The notes under the pieces: generated by a model
What the model was told of the DNA's origin: nothing
What the model saw: the letters and a program-made list of their open reading frames with translations, nothing else
The model's database searches: none
Assembly (NCBI GenBank): GCA_026225945.1
Contig: JAMJFZ010001228.1
Coordinates: forward strand, 45,001-109,000
DNA from: Cricetomys ansorgei
Lineage: Eukaryota > Chordata > Mammalia > Rodentia > Nesomyidae
Reading direction: 5' to 3'
Length of the DNA stretch: 64,000 bases
Shown here: one piece after another, positions 9,741-20,101 of the stretch
Position numbering within the stretch: position 1 is the first letter of the stretch
Layout: each line of letters opens with the position of its first letter
Program-made: the position numbers and the translations under genes

Positions 9741-10328
9741 CTTTCAAGTCATCTTTTCGATGAGAGGAATCCTATCTTTTTCCAGACTTCTCCGAAGAAA
9801 AGACACTTTTGACACAAAAACCCTTTTGCCTGTGTGCTTTGCAAAGAGCAAAAGATAATTTGTTCTTTTGGGAAACAGTGTTTCCAGGCCTTGTTGCTGG
9901 TGTTTACCCCATACTTCCAGAAAGCCAAAAGTGATCCTCTAGCTTGGGTGCTGAGGATGCTGGTACCTCAGGGCCCTAATCTTGAGAAGATCTGACTAAA
10001 GAAAGAAAGGGGAAGGGGGAGGGGGCTGCTTTCACGCTCATTAGCATTTCCAATTTCCTTTTCCACCCCGTCTTCCTGCTACCTCTTCCTCTCACCACAA
10101 TGAACTAATTCTTTGTGATTGATTGCGGCTTGCAGATAACTGGGTGTGCTCTCTGGCTTTCATATTCTCTTGTCCTTCACACGGAGCACTCTAAAGGCTG
10201 CTGAGAAGAACGGTGGCGGGAGCCCAAAAATCTTAAATATCCGTGTAGCGTGTTTTCAGTAGTTACTTCTCCCTCCAGTTTTCATAAAGGGAGAAGCAAC
10301 CTGACGTCTTCAAACTTACACTTTACAT
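9741..10328. other. Single-copy block, nothing recognised
   Basis: About 590 bp without repeats that I can identify, one of the longer clean islands. It includes an A/G-rich stretch at 9995-10025 ('gaaaggggaagggggagg'). No convincing reading frame or splice pair. Confidence 0.45.
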
Positions 10329-10556
10329 GAGGGGTCCTCAACCTTCGTAATGCTGCGACCCTTCAATACAGTGCCTCATGTTGTGGTGACCCCCTCCCAA
10401 CACAAAATTATCTTTGTTGCTATTTCATAACTGTAATATGCTACTGTTACGAGTTGTAATGTAAATGTTCCACATGCAGATGGTCTTAGGTGACCCCTGT
10501 GAAAGGGTCATTCTTCGACCCCCAAAGGGGTCGTGACCCAAACTTGAGAACCGCTG
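10329..10556. mobile_element. URR1-type hAT MITE
   Basis: Non-autonomous DNA transposon with terminal inverted repeats: left 'gaggggtcctcaacc', right 'ttgagaaccgctg', both close to the hAT-type CAGTGGTTCTCAACC end. The interior carries 'atgttgtggtgaccccctcc' and 'gacccccaaaggggtcgtga'. Flanks 'ctttacat' (10321-10328) and 'ctttagag' (10557-10564) agree at 6 of 8 positions, consistent with an aged 8-bp target duplication. Confidence 0.85.
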
Positions 10557-10579
10557 CTTTAGAGTCACAAAAAGGAATG

Positions 10580-10820
10580 TGAACCATTTGGATGCCCGAG
10601 AGACGACAGTTCGGTTGTTAAAATGCTTGCCCTACAAGCTTGAAAACTTAATTTCAATCACCAGAACCCACATAAAAAGCGGGGCCTGCCGGTGTATGCT
10701 TGTAATCTCGGAGCTGAGGAGGCTGAGACACCAGGATCCCCGGGGCTCTGAGAACAGAGTAGTCAAATTAGGAAGCTCCAGGTCCAATGAGAAACTCTAT
10801 CTCAAAAACTAGGTGGAGAC
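10580..10820 (+). mobile_element. RSINE1-type composite SINE
   Basis: 'gcccgagagacgacagttcg', 'tacaagcttgaaaacttaat', 'ctgaggaggctgagacacc' and 'aagctccaggtccaatgag' are in composite-SINE order. The CA-rich tail is replaced by the next SINE. Confidence 0.8.
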
Positions 10821-10821
10821 A

Positions 10822-11045
10822 GCTAGAAAGAGGCCTGAGAGGTGAAAGGTGCTGCTCTCCCAGAAAGACCTGAGTGTAGTTCCTAGCACCCACAATGGAA
10901 GGCTCTCAACTCCTGTCAGTACACCTCCAGGGGATCTAGCGCCCTCTTCTGGCCTCTCGGGCACCTGTACTCATGTGAGCACTCTTCCCCCCACACAGAC
11001 ACAAACAGATGCACAATTAAAAATAACATAAAATTTAAAAGTAAT
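10822..11045 (+). mobile_element. B2/B3 SINE
   Basis: 'gaaaggtgctgctctcccag', 'gtagttcctagcaccca', 'tccaggggatctagcgccct' and 'tctggcctctcgggcacc' are diagnostic of B3. It ends in an A/T-rich tail. Confidence 0.85.
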
Positions 11046-11140
11046 AAGGTAGAGAACATGTACAAACACACCCAGGAATGCGTACAAACACTTGCACGCA
11101 CACACACATTAGTTAACTAATTAATTAAAATAAATAATAA
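11046..11140. repeat. CA-rich and TTAA-rich low-complexity stretch
   Basis: 'acacttgcacgcacacacac' is followed by 'taattaattaaaataaata'. Probably a decayed SINE tail. Confidence 0.6.
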
Positions 11141-11710
11141 CATCTAAGGAATCCAAGCCACTGGGGGTCGAGCGTGAGGCCCGTCCTTGTCACACTGGAA
11201 GCACTGAGCGTTTTCACTGCACGTACCACGGATGATCAAACTCTAAGCACATCTTTGTTTTTCCTAAATAGCCGCATTATCCGTCTAACGCTAGAGATGG
11301 CATCTGCTCTGTGTGTAATTTCCATACTCGCTTGGCACCATCAACTGCCTTTGATGACACCGCAGGCTGCTGCTTTGTGGTCCCCCCCCCCCCCTTCTTC
11401 CAGCTGCAAGACCCAGATGTCAGGTTCTGGGATGCTTTTTCGCTGGCAGGGGATGGCTGGCATCTCTCGGCAGTCCCCAAGTAAGTGGCTATTGTGGCTG
11501 CGCCAGCAAAAGAACACAAGTTCACTCCAAAGACGGAATTCAGATGTTTTTATAAAAAGAAAAAAAACAGAGTCCGAATGAGGGGCTGGGTGAGCAACAC
11601 ACATTTCTTATGCCTTTAATTATAAGCCAGACGTGTGGCAGGCTGGAGCTGAGCAAATTGTGCGTCTCTCCAATCAGCTGTTGCTGGTCCATTTCTTATT
11701 CCTCATGGCA
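11141..11710. other. Single-copy block with C13 run
   Basis: No repeat or gene recognised. It has more CpG than its surroundings (for example 'gtcgagcgtgaggcccgtc') and a C13 homopolymer at 11382-11394. A 135-codon forward frame at 11174-11581 crosses the C-run and ends in lysine-rich sequence; nothing supports it as coding. Confidence 0.4.
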
Positions 11711-11711
11711 G

Positions 11712-11745
11712 TTTTGTTTTGTTTTGTTATTTATTTATTTATTTT
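11712..11745. repeat. (TTTTG)n(TTTA)n tract
   Basis: Short pentanucleotide run grading into a tetranucleotide run. Confidence 0.85.
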
Positions 11746-12044
11746 TAAGACTCCCCATTCTGCGTCTGAAATCAGCACCTGGGGAGGATGAAGGAGCTGT
11801 TTAGATGAATCATACCTAGATGGCCGACAGGATCAGACCGGGCCTGATGTAGAATATTCAGACAGAGACAACAGAAATGGGGGAGGGGAAAAAAGGAGGA
11901 AGATGGCTTCAAAGAATTGTTAAAGTGCAGCAGAGACACCCTTCTGGTCACCTAGATGTTGGGAGGTCTCTACAGCTGCCTTTCCTCTCCCCCCTCCCTT
12001 TCTTTCTTCCTTTTCTCATTCATTCTTTCTCTTATTCTTTCTCC

Positions 12045-12368
12045 TTTAGTGTGTGTCTGTGAGGATGTGTAAATATGTGTGTGCACATGTGCGTACAAGA
12101 CACAGGTTGTCACGCGTTGGTGTGTTCTCGATTCACCTTTCACCTTGCCTGTTTCAGACAGGATCTTTCACTGGAAATTGGAATTTGCTGAGCAGGCTAG
12201 CTTGACTGAGTAGCCATCCCTAAGGAGCTGCCTGTGCCTGTCTCCCCAGCACTGAAGTCAAAAGCAAGCGTCACCATGCCCAACTTTTTACCAAAGTGCT
12301 GGCAACTGAGTGGTGTCTTCGCACTTACGGTGCAAGCATTTTATGCACTGAGCTACTGGTCCAGCGCT
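12045..12368 (-). mobile_element. RSINE1-type composite SINE
   Basis: Preceded by CT-rich sequence. GT-rich tail 'gatgtgtaaatatgtgtgtg', then 'cccagcactgaagtcaaaag' and the reversed head 'caagcattttatgcactgag'. Confidence 0.8.
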
Positions 12369-12407
12369 GGCTTTCTTTTTCAGCAGCCTTTGTGAATACG
12401 AATGGAA

Positions 12408-12621
12408 GGGCTGGGACTGTAGCCCAGTTGGTAGATTGCTTGCCTAGCATGCACAAATTCCTAGGTTCAAGCATCACATAAACCAAGAGAGCTGTCCCGT
12501 GCCTGTAATCCTAGCACTGGGGAGGTAGGGTCAGAGGATCAGAAGTCATTCTTGGCTACAAAGAGAGCCGGAGTCCATCCTGGAATGAATACATGAGACT
12601 ATTTCAAAAAAAAAAAAAAAA
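12408..12621 (+). mobile_element. B4 SINE
   Basis: ID head 'gggctgggactgtagcccag' with 'ttgcctagcatgcacaaa', B1 half 'gcctgtaatcctagcactgg', and an A17 tail at 12606-12622. Confidence 0.88.
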
Positions 12622-13095
12622 ACCATGAATGGAGATCAAGCAACAACCTGCCCAGTAACCTGCTCTGCCTTAAGCTGGGTCTGGCTTCAAAGGAACCTTG
12701 AACAAAGTAGAAACTCAGAGAACTGCCCTAAAGTGCCACATACCAGTGGGAGCCAAGTCGGACCAGGAACAGAAGTGAAGCTCAAACACAAGGGGCCTTG
12801 TGGCGTTTAATTGTTGTTACTATTTTCCCCTGTTCAAAGCAGTTGTGCTGTGGGGCAGAGTTTGGAAATTTCTCACAGCCAAGTCAGTCTACTGCGTGCC
12901 TGTCCAGCTGCCTCCGACATTCCCAGACAGTTCAAAGGAGTTCGCTGAAATGTACTGAGATCATTTCCCAGGCCAAATTCAAGCTATCTGATACTGTTAG
13001 GAGGATTACATCTTCAGGGGATGTGGCTCCCGTGAACACGCATCAGTCTGTGGCTCACCGCCGGGCCGTGCGCCTCTAGCGTGTGTCTGTCTCAT
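12622..13095. other. Single-copy block, nothing recognised
   Basis: About 470 bp with no nameable repeat. A forward frame at 12798-13079 is open for 93 codons but lacks splice context and any motif that I know. Confidence 0.4.
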
Positions 13096-13099
13096 TCGA

Positions 13100-13365
13100 T
13101 GGATACCGTGACCAAACGCCGCAGACGATCTCTCAGTCTGTCTTCTGTCAATACTGAAGAACACCTTAGAGTGGGTAACTTAAAACCAAAAGAGGCTTTT
13201 TTGACTCTGCTCTGGAGGCTGGGAAGGTGATGCTTAGCTTCCAGTAAGGGCAATGGACAGCTTCAACACATGGGAACGGCATATAGGGCACCTGTGACAG
13301 ACAGAAATAGGAAACCAAACCTGCTCTATTACAGTCTGGCTTCTCCGTGAGTAATCCAGTCTCAT
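13100..13365 (-). mobile_element. Probable MaLR fragment
   Basis: 'gggtaacttaaaaccaaaag' followed by 'tctggaggctgggaaggtga' and 'ggaacggcatatag' resembles reversed MaLR LTRs, in which 'gggtaattta.aaa' precedes 'ttctggaggctggaagtcc'. Confidence 0.5.
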
Positions 13366-13379
13366 AAAGGCAAGCGCAA

Positions 13380-13516
13380 CATATAAACCAGGCACATGCC
13401 GGGTATCCCAGCACTCGGGAGATAGAAGCAGGGGGATCAGGAATCAGCCTTGGCTACACAACAAGTATGAGGACAGCCTGGGGTACCTGAAACCCTGTGT
13501 AAATAAACAAACAAAT
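13380..13516 (+). mobile_element. B4/B1-type SINE, 5' truncated
   Basis: 'gccgggtatcccagcactcg', 'gcagggggatcaggaatcag' and 'aggacagcctggggtacctg', ending in 'aaataaacaaacaaatgg'. It sits between two MaLR-like stretches. Confidence 0.7.
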
Positions 13517-13625
13517 GGAAATTAAGCACCAACTAACCCAACTTGACTGATACCCATCTCTCTTAAAAAGCAGCAGTCCTCAACAACCAAGACCCCTGGG
13601 TTTAGTATGGCAGCAAGCCATACTC

Positions 13626-13793
13626 AAAGCATAGAAATGTGGTATCTTATAGACAACAGGGATTTCTCTCTCACTGTTCAGGGGTCTGGAAAGTCTATGA
13701 CCAGAGGGCCAAAGATTCCAAGTCTACTGATGGCTCAATCCCTAGTCCATAGATGGCTGTTTTCTCATACTAACCTCACAATGGTGGGAGGAG
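13626..13793 (-). mobile_element. Probable MaLR/MLT fragment
   Basis: 'ctctctcactgttcaggggt' and 'tctggaaagtctatgaccag' through 'ctcacaatggtgggaggaga' match the reversed order of a MaLR LTR. It may continue the 13100-13365 remnant beyond the inserted SINE. Confidence 0.45.
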
Positions 13794-13795
13794 AA

Positions 13796-14004
13796 TTTTT
13801 TTTTTTTTTGAGACAGGGTCTTATGCAGACTGGTCTCAAACTTCCTAAGTAGCCAAAATTGTCCTTGAACTTCTGATCCTCCTGCCTCTACTTGTCGAGT
13901 GCTGGAATTGCAGGTCAGTTTAAATAGTTTAAACAGGGATCAAGCACAGGACTTTATGTTCATGAGGCAAGCACTCTACCAGCTGGGTCTTATCTCCATC
14001 CCCA
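13796..14004 (-). mobile_element. B4 SINE
   Basis: T15 at 13796-13810, then 'gagacagggtcttatgcaga', 'cttctgatcctcctgcctct' and the reversed ID head 'gaggcaagcactctaccagc'. Confidence 0.85.
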
Positions 14005-14375
14005 GAAACTGTGTCGCTGTTTCCCACATGTTCCAAGAGACTTTTCCAACCTGTTCCTTCATATACACACTTTGTCTGCTTTCCCTTTCATTTATCCTTC
14101 ACTTTCACGCTGACATCGAAGAGAGACTAAAGGCTCTTATGAGAGGGAAACCCAAGATAGGGCATCTTGTTCTAGCCCTAGTCCCAGCTACAGTGTAACC
14201 CAGCTTGCATGTGAACAATGTGCAACATCTGGAAAATAGGCAGCCTAGATCAGAGCTGTCCTGCCTCTGTCCATCTGTCCATCAGTGGTGAGTGGCAAGT
14301 TCAGTTGGCTGAGTTTGGAATGTCCGGATGATGGCATCTGAGAGCCTTCCTTAACTCTGGATTCTAGAAGCATAA
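14005..14375. other. Single-copy block, nothing recognised
   Basis: No repeat, RNA or coding signal identified on either strand. Confidence 0.4.
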
Positions 14376-14379
14376 ACAT

Positions 14380-14690
14380 TAGGGCCAGGGAGACACACTC
14401 AGCTGGTAAAGTACTTGCCTTGCAAGTAAGTATAAGGAGCTTAGTTCTGGCCTTATAACCATGGAGAAGAGCCAAGCACCCTGGTCCGCATTTACAATTC
14501 CAACTCTGGAGAGATAGGCGCCTGAGACAGGGAATCCTTGAAAACTCACTAGCCAGTTAGCCAAGCCTACTTGAAGTTCTGGGCCAAGAAAAGACCCGGT
14601 GGGAAAAAGTGAGAAGCTGCTGGGGTTCTCCTCTGACCTTCATATATCTTCACTTGCGCATGCCCATGTATGTGCGCGTGCGCACGCACG

Positions 14691-14721
<31 letters not shown>

Positions 14722-14722
14722 T
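14380..14722 (+). mobile_element. RSINE1-type composite SINE with GC/CA tail
   Basis: 'gccagggagacacactcag' and 'aaagtacttgccttgcaagt' form the head; 'gaggaatccttg'-like body 'gacagggaatccttgaaaac' and 'tctcctctgaccttcatata' follow. The tail is an alternating GC/CA run. Confidence 0.8.
14672..14722. repeat. (GC)n/(CA)n alternating purine-pyrimidine tract
   Basis: GTGCGCGTGCGCACGCACGC-type sequence followed by CA units; every base alternates purine and pyrimidine for about 50 bp. Confidence 0.93.
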
Positions 14723-15115
14723 CACACGAGCTAGCAAACATGCTCAAAGATGCACCAACACCAATAATGTGCAAAGGACCAAAGGAAAACACAGATGACA
14801 ATAGATTTTGTTATGACCTGCAGTCCTGGATGACAGCCATGGATGTATGAATGTGAGAAAATGCCAAGAGGGTCCTCAGGAAAGGAAGACCCTGAAGTAC
14901 TTAGGAGAAATACCTCATGTACTTCTTTCAGTTTAAAAGAACCTTTGAGGATTCGTCTAGCAGCTGTCAGCGTTCTCTGAAGCCCTAGAAAGCCGAGGTG
15001 TCTGATGGGAAATGTGGGAGAGTTGGAGGAGAGTTTCAGAAAAACAAGCCTGACAACCATACTCGCAGCGGTTGCTGTGCTGTATTCCAAATAAATTACT
15101 TCCCTGTTTACCCAA
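14723..15115. other. Single-copy block with polyadenylation-like end
   Basis: No known gene or repeat. Near its right end 'attccaaataaattacttcc' contains an AATAAA (15088-15093), but no reading frame leads to it. Confidence 0.35.
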
Positions 15116-15117
15116 AT

Positions 15118-15497
15118 CTGTTTTTGTGTGCTCTTGTGCGGGCACATGTGTGAGTGGGTGAATGGCAGCACAGGCACGTGCGTGCACCTGCCTGCGGAGA
15201 CCGGAAGTCAGTGACGGGTGTCTTCCTAACTCTCTCTCTGCTTTCGTAGTTGTTGTCGCTCGTTTGGTTGGTTGGTTTTTAGGCAAGGTCTCTCACTGAA
15301 CCTGGAACATACTAATTTGGCTTAGCCGGATGGCCAGGAAGCCCCAGGGATCCTGCGGGCTCTGCCTCCCCAGCGCTGGGATTAGAGATGCACACCACCA
15401 AGCCCAGTGTTTTACCTGGGTGCTGGGGACTGAGCTCAGGTCCTCATGCTTGCAAGCAGGCATTTTACTGACTCTGCCAACTCCCCAACCCCGCCAT
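15118..15497 (-). mobile_element. RSINE1-type composite SINE
   Basis: GT-rich tail, 'ggagaccggaagtcagtgac', 'aaggtctctcactgaacctg', 'agcgctgggattagagatgc' and the reversed head with 'atgcttgcaagcaggcattt'. Confidence 0.87.
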
Positions 15498-16099
15498 AGA
15501 TTCCTTTTCTTTTTCTTTTTCTTTTTAAATTGGCTAAGAAGAGTGGTGAATACGTGTAATACACACTCCCAATCGGAAAGTAAAGCCAAGAAAATTAAAA
15601 TACAAACCCAACCTCAGCTACTTAGTGAAAACCTATCTCCCAAAAAGGACAAATATGGAGAATAGTGGGGAAGAGGGTTTAAGTGGGGAGATGTTGGGGA
15701 GGTAGGGTAGAGGAGGGGGTTAGTGGAGGATAACTAACACTGAGGATGTTTGAAAGGCCATATGGAAACATACAATTGTACGTGTCATATATGTTTATAT
15801 GAGTTTCCCTACGCAGAGGATTATGCTCCTCTCAGAAAACGTAGGTTGACAAATAAAATTCCCAGAACAAAGTATGGGATACCTTCCCAGAGTTATTGGT
15901 CAAGATGTCCCAGAGACCTCCAAAGCAATACAGGATATTGTCATTGCCCTCGGTTGTCCACCGGGACCTGATGGTAGGGTCCTATTGTTAAAGACACCAC
16001 ATAGTCTGGTGACAGACAGGACATGGGAAAGTCAAGTTAGTTCTGACCAAGAGGCTTCCTCCCTGCTGGCTTGGTTTGCCAGCACTGGTTTATTGTTGT

Positions 16100-16236
16100 T
16101 TATTTGTTTTGTTTGAGACGGGATCTCACCATGTCATCTTGACTGGCCTAGAACTCACTATGTAGACGGTTAGTCTTGAACTCACAGAGATCTGCCTGCC
16201 TCTACTTCTGGAGTCTTGAGATTAAAAGCATGTGCC
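16100..16236 (-). mobile_element. B1 SINE nested in LINE-1
   Basis: 'gtttgagacgggatctcacc', 'ctggcctagaactcactatg' and 'ttgaactcacagagatctgc' run in reverse order. LINE-1 3'UTR-like sequence lies on both sides. Confidence 0.85.
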
Positions 16237-16989
16237 CGAAGGCTAGGCTTGTTTCTCTAGTATTGAAAGGTGCTATGCAAGCTGCTAGGGGAAGAGTCAT
16301 CAACAGTCTCACCCAGCTATGAACTCTATGAAATAAATAATGACTGGTGTGGCCAGACACACCCATGAGTGAAATAGTGGCATGAATGTTATGGGGGTAA
16401 CCAATTGTTTTTTTTGTTTGGTTTAAGGCCCACTCCACAAAAGGAAACACATGCCTGATAATATTAATCTATCCAAGAACCCATGTTCACAGGCCCCAAG
16501 GATAAATCTACTACTAATATTTTGCAAAAGGGAATATCAAACTACCCTCTCAATTTTCATCTCTACCCATAAGTCAGTGCAGCTTTCAAATCTCTTCAGA
16601 GAAATCCCTTTGAGCAGTGGATAGCAGTCAATGCAAAAACTCACAACAGGTCAAAGTACAGGGAATAAGAATCTATAGAATGTCCATCTACAAATAAGAC
16701 ATCATGGCCGCACTCCACCCCTACAAGGCCCAGGGACCATTTGAAAAGGGGGGAGGGGAAAGATCGGAAGAGCCAGAGACTGGGAAGAATCCGAGTGCAT
16801 CAGGACCTGGCCGAGATAGGATCACTGCACTCAGGAACTCAGAGCGGCTACGGTTGTCTTCACAGAACTTGTACCAAATCAAGCCAAGAATAATCCATAT
16901 AAATGGGGCAAGGGCTCGTGAGCTCTCACCCCCTAGCTAAGGAACGGGTGACAATTGATGACTTCTGGAGAATGGAGAGTCAGATTTCT

Positions 16990-17036
16990 TTCCTTTCCTT
17001 TCCTTTCCTTTCCTTTCCTTTCCTTTCCTTTTTTTT
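16990..17036. repeat. (CCTTT)n tract
   Basis: Seven to eight CCTTT units followed by a T-run, grown from the A-tail of the reverse B1. Confidence 0.95.
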
Positions 17037-17162
17037 TTTAAGACGGGGTTTCTCTGTTGTAACTCTAGCTGCCCTGGAACTCACTCTGTAGACCAGGTTG
17101 GCCTTGAACTCACAGAGATCCACCTGAGAGATGGGCTAAAAGGCATGTGCCACCATCACCCA
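16992..17162 (-). mobile_element. B1 SINE with 17-bp target duplication
   Basis: Flanked by perfect copies of 'gagagtcagatttcttt' at 16975-16991 and 17163-17179. The tail side has expanded into (CCTTT)n, followed by 'gacggggtttctctgttgta' and the rest of a full B1. The duplication shows it inserted into the LINE-1 3'UTR. Confidence 0.95.
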
Positions 17163-17415
17163 GAGAGTCAGATTTCTTTAAGGGCGTGGCCCCCCCGGTA
17201 GGTCAACTACCCTCCAAACATAAACAGGAGTGTATGGACAACTTGGTAAGTTAAAAAAAAAAAAAAAGGCAGAAAGAAGGGCATAAATTTGGGATGGGTA
17301 GGGGATGGGTAGTGGATCTGGGAGGAGTGAAGGAGAAGAATGGGGAGTGAATGTGATCAAAGTGTATTATATGCACGTATGAAAGTCTCAATAAAAAACA
17401 CTGCATTTATTTTTA

Positions 17416-18100
17416 AAAATCCACAAAGCATAGCGTGATTAGGTTGAAATGGCAAACATCTGCCTACCAGCTGTTGTGACGGCAACAGCACGAAACTCAC
17501 AAGATGAGAGAGACCTGTATACAACAACGGATGTACATAGTTCCATTCCGTTTCTCTGTCTCGATCTTCGGGATGGCTTCTCTGGATGACTACAGGGCTC
17601 TCAGAAGTGATTATAATGCAAGAACATTCCCTTCCCCCAGCAATTATTTTCCCGCCGTGCCTGTGCTGCTGCAGCTGGAGGCTTCTTACCGTCTCAGCAT
17701 ATTTGTGTGTCCTGTGGAATGCTGAATTTGGCTGTTTCCTTTGTGAAGCTACTCTGGGCTGTGCTTTGTGTCTATTTTTGACCATTTGTCCTTGAAGATG
17801 ACTATTAGATTTCTCGTCTCTTTTGTATGGTATTGGGCATCAAACCCCCAGCCTCATGCACACGAGACACTCCCCGGCTTCCCCGGCTCTTTAAGTAACC
17901 TTCAGCCGTGTGCTCTCAGCATCCTATTCTGGGGGGGTCTCACCTCTCTTCATCTGCATCCTATGCCACATATCTATTCATCTTTATTGTTTATGGAGTA
18001 GATCTTTGTTTCAGTTCCCACTTCCATGGGGCTTACGATCTAGTGACGGGGAAAGATCCTCACAGGTAATCAGATAAAGAATGCATGCTGGTGTCTGTGG
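17416..18100. other. Mostly single-copy block
   Basis: No gene recognised. A weak reverse ID-like island, 'gcatcaaacccccagcctca' near 17837, may be a SINE scrap. The stretch 17520-17800 has balanced composition and several CpGs, with no convincing exon. Confidence 0.4.
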
Positions 18101-18104
18101 CTAT

Positions 18105-18910
18105 TACCTTGTGATTCACCATAGCCAGCACGGGGAACCAGCATGGATGTCCATCTACAGACAGATGGATAAAGAAAGTGTAATTGGTAAATAGATGATA
18201 GATGGATATAAATTAGAGAGATGCAAATTAGATAAATGACAGACATACAATATATATAGATATCCATATTCATGCACAGTGAAATTTTATTCATCCACAG
18301 AGAACAATGGAAGTATGTCATTTCCAGAAAAGTGGATGGAATTAGAGACCATCATGTTAAGCAAATTAAGCCAAATTCAAAAAAGAAAAATAGTGCATGC
18401 TTTTTTTTTTTTCACATGCTCAATCTAGATTTTAAAATATTTTGAGCGGTATAGTAGTTCAGTAGGTAAAGCACTGGACTTGCAAACATGAGGACTGGAG
18501 TTCAAATCCTACACCCACTTAAAGGGCAGGGTATGGCTCTGTGTGTCTGTGATAACAGCACTGGAGAGGTAGAGAAAGGCAGATCCCGAGGCTGACCAGC
18601 AGCTTAGCTGAATTGGCGAGCTCTGGGTTTAGTGAGAGACTTCATTTCAATTTCTGAGGTGGAGACTGATTGAGGAAGACAGCCAATATCACCTCTAGCC
18701 TGCACACACACATGCACACAAAGAAATGTGCATATGACAGGAGAGCAGAGAGGAGACTATTTGTAGAAAGGATGGAGACAGCAGAAGTGGGGAGAGGGAA
18801 CAAGGAAAAGTTCTGGGGGCAAATGTGAGCAAAGAACACTGAAGTACACGCACGAAAATGGCACGATTAAACCCATTTTTGTACGCTAACTCCAAACATC
18901 GATAAAAAAA
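18105..18910 (+). mobile_element. LINE-1, ORF2 end plus 3'UTR, split by a SINE
   Basis: 'agcatggatgtccatctaca' and 'gtggatggaattagagacca tcatgttaagcaaattaagc' encode the conserved end of LINE-1 ORF2 (the 'KWMELETIMLSKLS' region at about 18330-18372). After the inserted SINE, 3'UTR sequence resumes and finishes with 'ggcacgattaaacccatttt'. ORF2 is not open upstream. Confidence 0.8.
18440..18735 (+). mobile_element. RSINE1-type composite SINE nested in LINE-1
   Basis: 'gtatagtagttcagtaggta' head, 'ctgaattggcgagctctggg' body and 'actgattgaggaagacagcc' tail. LINE-1 sequence continues on both sides. Confidence 0.83.
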
Positions 18911-19187
18911 AGGAAGTGTGCCAGAAACTCTTTGCATTCTAGACTGCTCTTTTCTACGTTGCTCAGGCCCACAGAGATTTATCCATCACCTGCAGTTCCG
19001 TGACCTGTCTTCTGAAGGGCATCAGTGGACGGTGGAGGTCAGAATGTCACCCCTCTACCAGGTGGTCACTAGCAGTGGTCATGATTCTCTACTGAAGGCC
19101 GTGTCTCATGATAAAGTCTTCTCTACCGTGGCTTCACTAAGTCTGCTTTCCATCAATTCCTTTTTCTTGTTACTTCAAGGCCATCTA

Positions 19188-19190
<3 letters not shown>
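18911..19190. other. Single-copy block, nothing recognised
   Basis: Balanced composition with no repeat. A forward frame of about 90 codons starts at 18918 and runs into the GT repeat; no support for translation. Confidence 0.4.

Positions 19191-19239
<49 letters not shown>
19191..19239. repeat. (GT)n microsatellite
   Basis: About 24 uninterrupted GT units. The following 19240-19315, with 'gcagaggccagaggtcaaca', reads as the start of a reverse RSINE1-type fragment. Confidence 0.97.
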
Positions 19240-19242
<3 letters not shown>

Positions 19243-19315
19243 ACATACATATATCCTCATGCAGAGGCCAGAGGTCAACATTGAGTGTCTTCCCCAGTAA
19301 TGCTCTATGGATGAA

Positions 19316-19788
19316 AGAGTGAATCACAATCCCCGCACTTTTGTTTTGTTTTTGTTAAAAAAAAAAAAAGGCCTAAGTAACTTTAAGATGTGTTTGAGAT
19401 TCCTAATTAAAACCCTGGACACAAACTGCTTAAAGAGAGCTACTCAGATGGCAAGCAAGAGTCAAAGGGTGATCTTTAATTAGTTTATTCGACTGTAAAA
19501 TGCAAAACAGTGAAGCCTGTTATCTCAAGGAAGAGATAAAAGGCAAGCAGAGGCAGAGATAACAGATTTCAGCAGCCACTGGATCTGCTCTCTGGAAATC
19601 ACAGCTGTTTTTTGTATCACCAACCGACTGGAACTCATCAAACAACTTTGCTGATAGCCCACAGGTCCTGGCAGTTTAAGGAGCTATTTATCCAGATGCC
19701 ATGGGAAACTGGCCCTGCTAAGGTGCAGGGTATCCAAACTAATAGCCCCTCTAAGCTAAGTGCATGCTCAAGAACTGTGAAACCAAGT
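19316..19788. other. Single-copy block with GATA-motif cluster
   Basis: Includes an A13 run at 19357-19369 and three WGATAR motifs within 43 bp (19520-19562). No gene recognised. Confidence 0.4.
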
Positions 19789-19789
19789 T

Positions 19790-19817
<28 letters not shown>
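19789..19817. repeat. (CA)n microsatellite
   Basis: About 14 CA units at the left edge of a composite SINE. Confidence 0.96.
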
Positions 19818-19819
<2 letters not shown>

Positions 19820-19820
<1 letters not shown>

Positions 19821-20054
19821 TGACTTGCAATCTTGAGGAAATGAAGTCAATCCATATATCTCATACAAAAGAGATGGATGAGGTAGCCACGCTTGTAATC
19901 CCAGATCTGGGGAGATAGAGACTGACAGACCCCTGGTGCTCACCTGACAAGCCAGCCAGGCCTACCTAGTGAGTTTCAGACAAGTGAGAGCCTCTGCCTG
20001 AAAGAAAAAGGTAGATGGTGCCTATAGACTGACACCCACGGTTGTTCTCTGGCC

Positions 20055-20090
<36 letters not shown>

Positions 20091-20101
20091 TTGAAAATAA
20101 A
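19820..20101 (+). mobile_element. RSINE1-type composite SINE
   Basis: 'tagccacgcttgtaatccca', 'acaagccagccaggcctacc' and 'cacggttgttctctggcctt', then (CA)16 at 20057-20088 and an A-rich end. The tRNA-like head is poorly preserved. Confidence 0.78.

Larger units (their letters stand above)
15645..17415 (+). mobile_element. LINE-1 (Lx-like) 3'UTR, interrupted by two B1s
   Basis: This is a long untranslated LINE-1 3' region. Islands include 'ttcccagagttattggtcaa', 'cagagaaatccctttgagca', 'ctcaggaactcagagcggct', 'agggcgtggcccccc' and the 3' end 'atgtgatcaaagtgtattat' with 'gtctcaataaaaaac'. B1 elements sit at 16105-16235 and 16992-17162. No ORF2 sequence is retained, as in most 5'-truncated copies. 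The left border is uncertain. Confidence 0.72.

Noticed and set aside
11174..11581. 135-codon forward frame
   Set aside because: Crosses a C13 homopolymer, has no splice context and ends in an A-rich run; no motif recognised.
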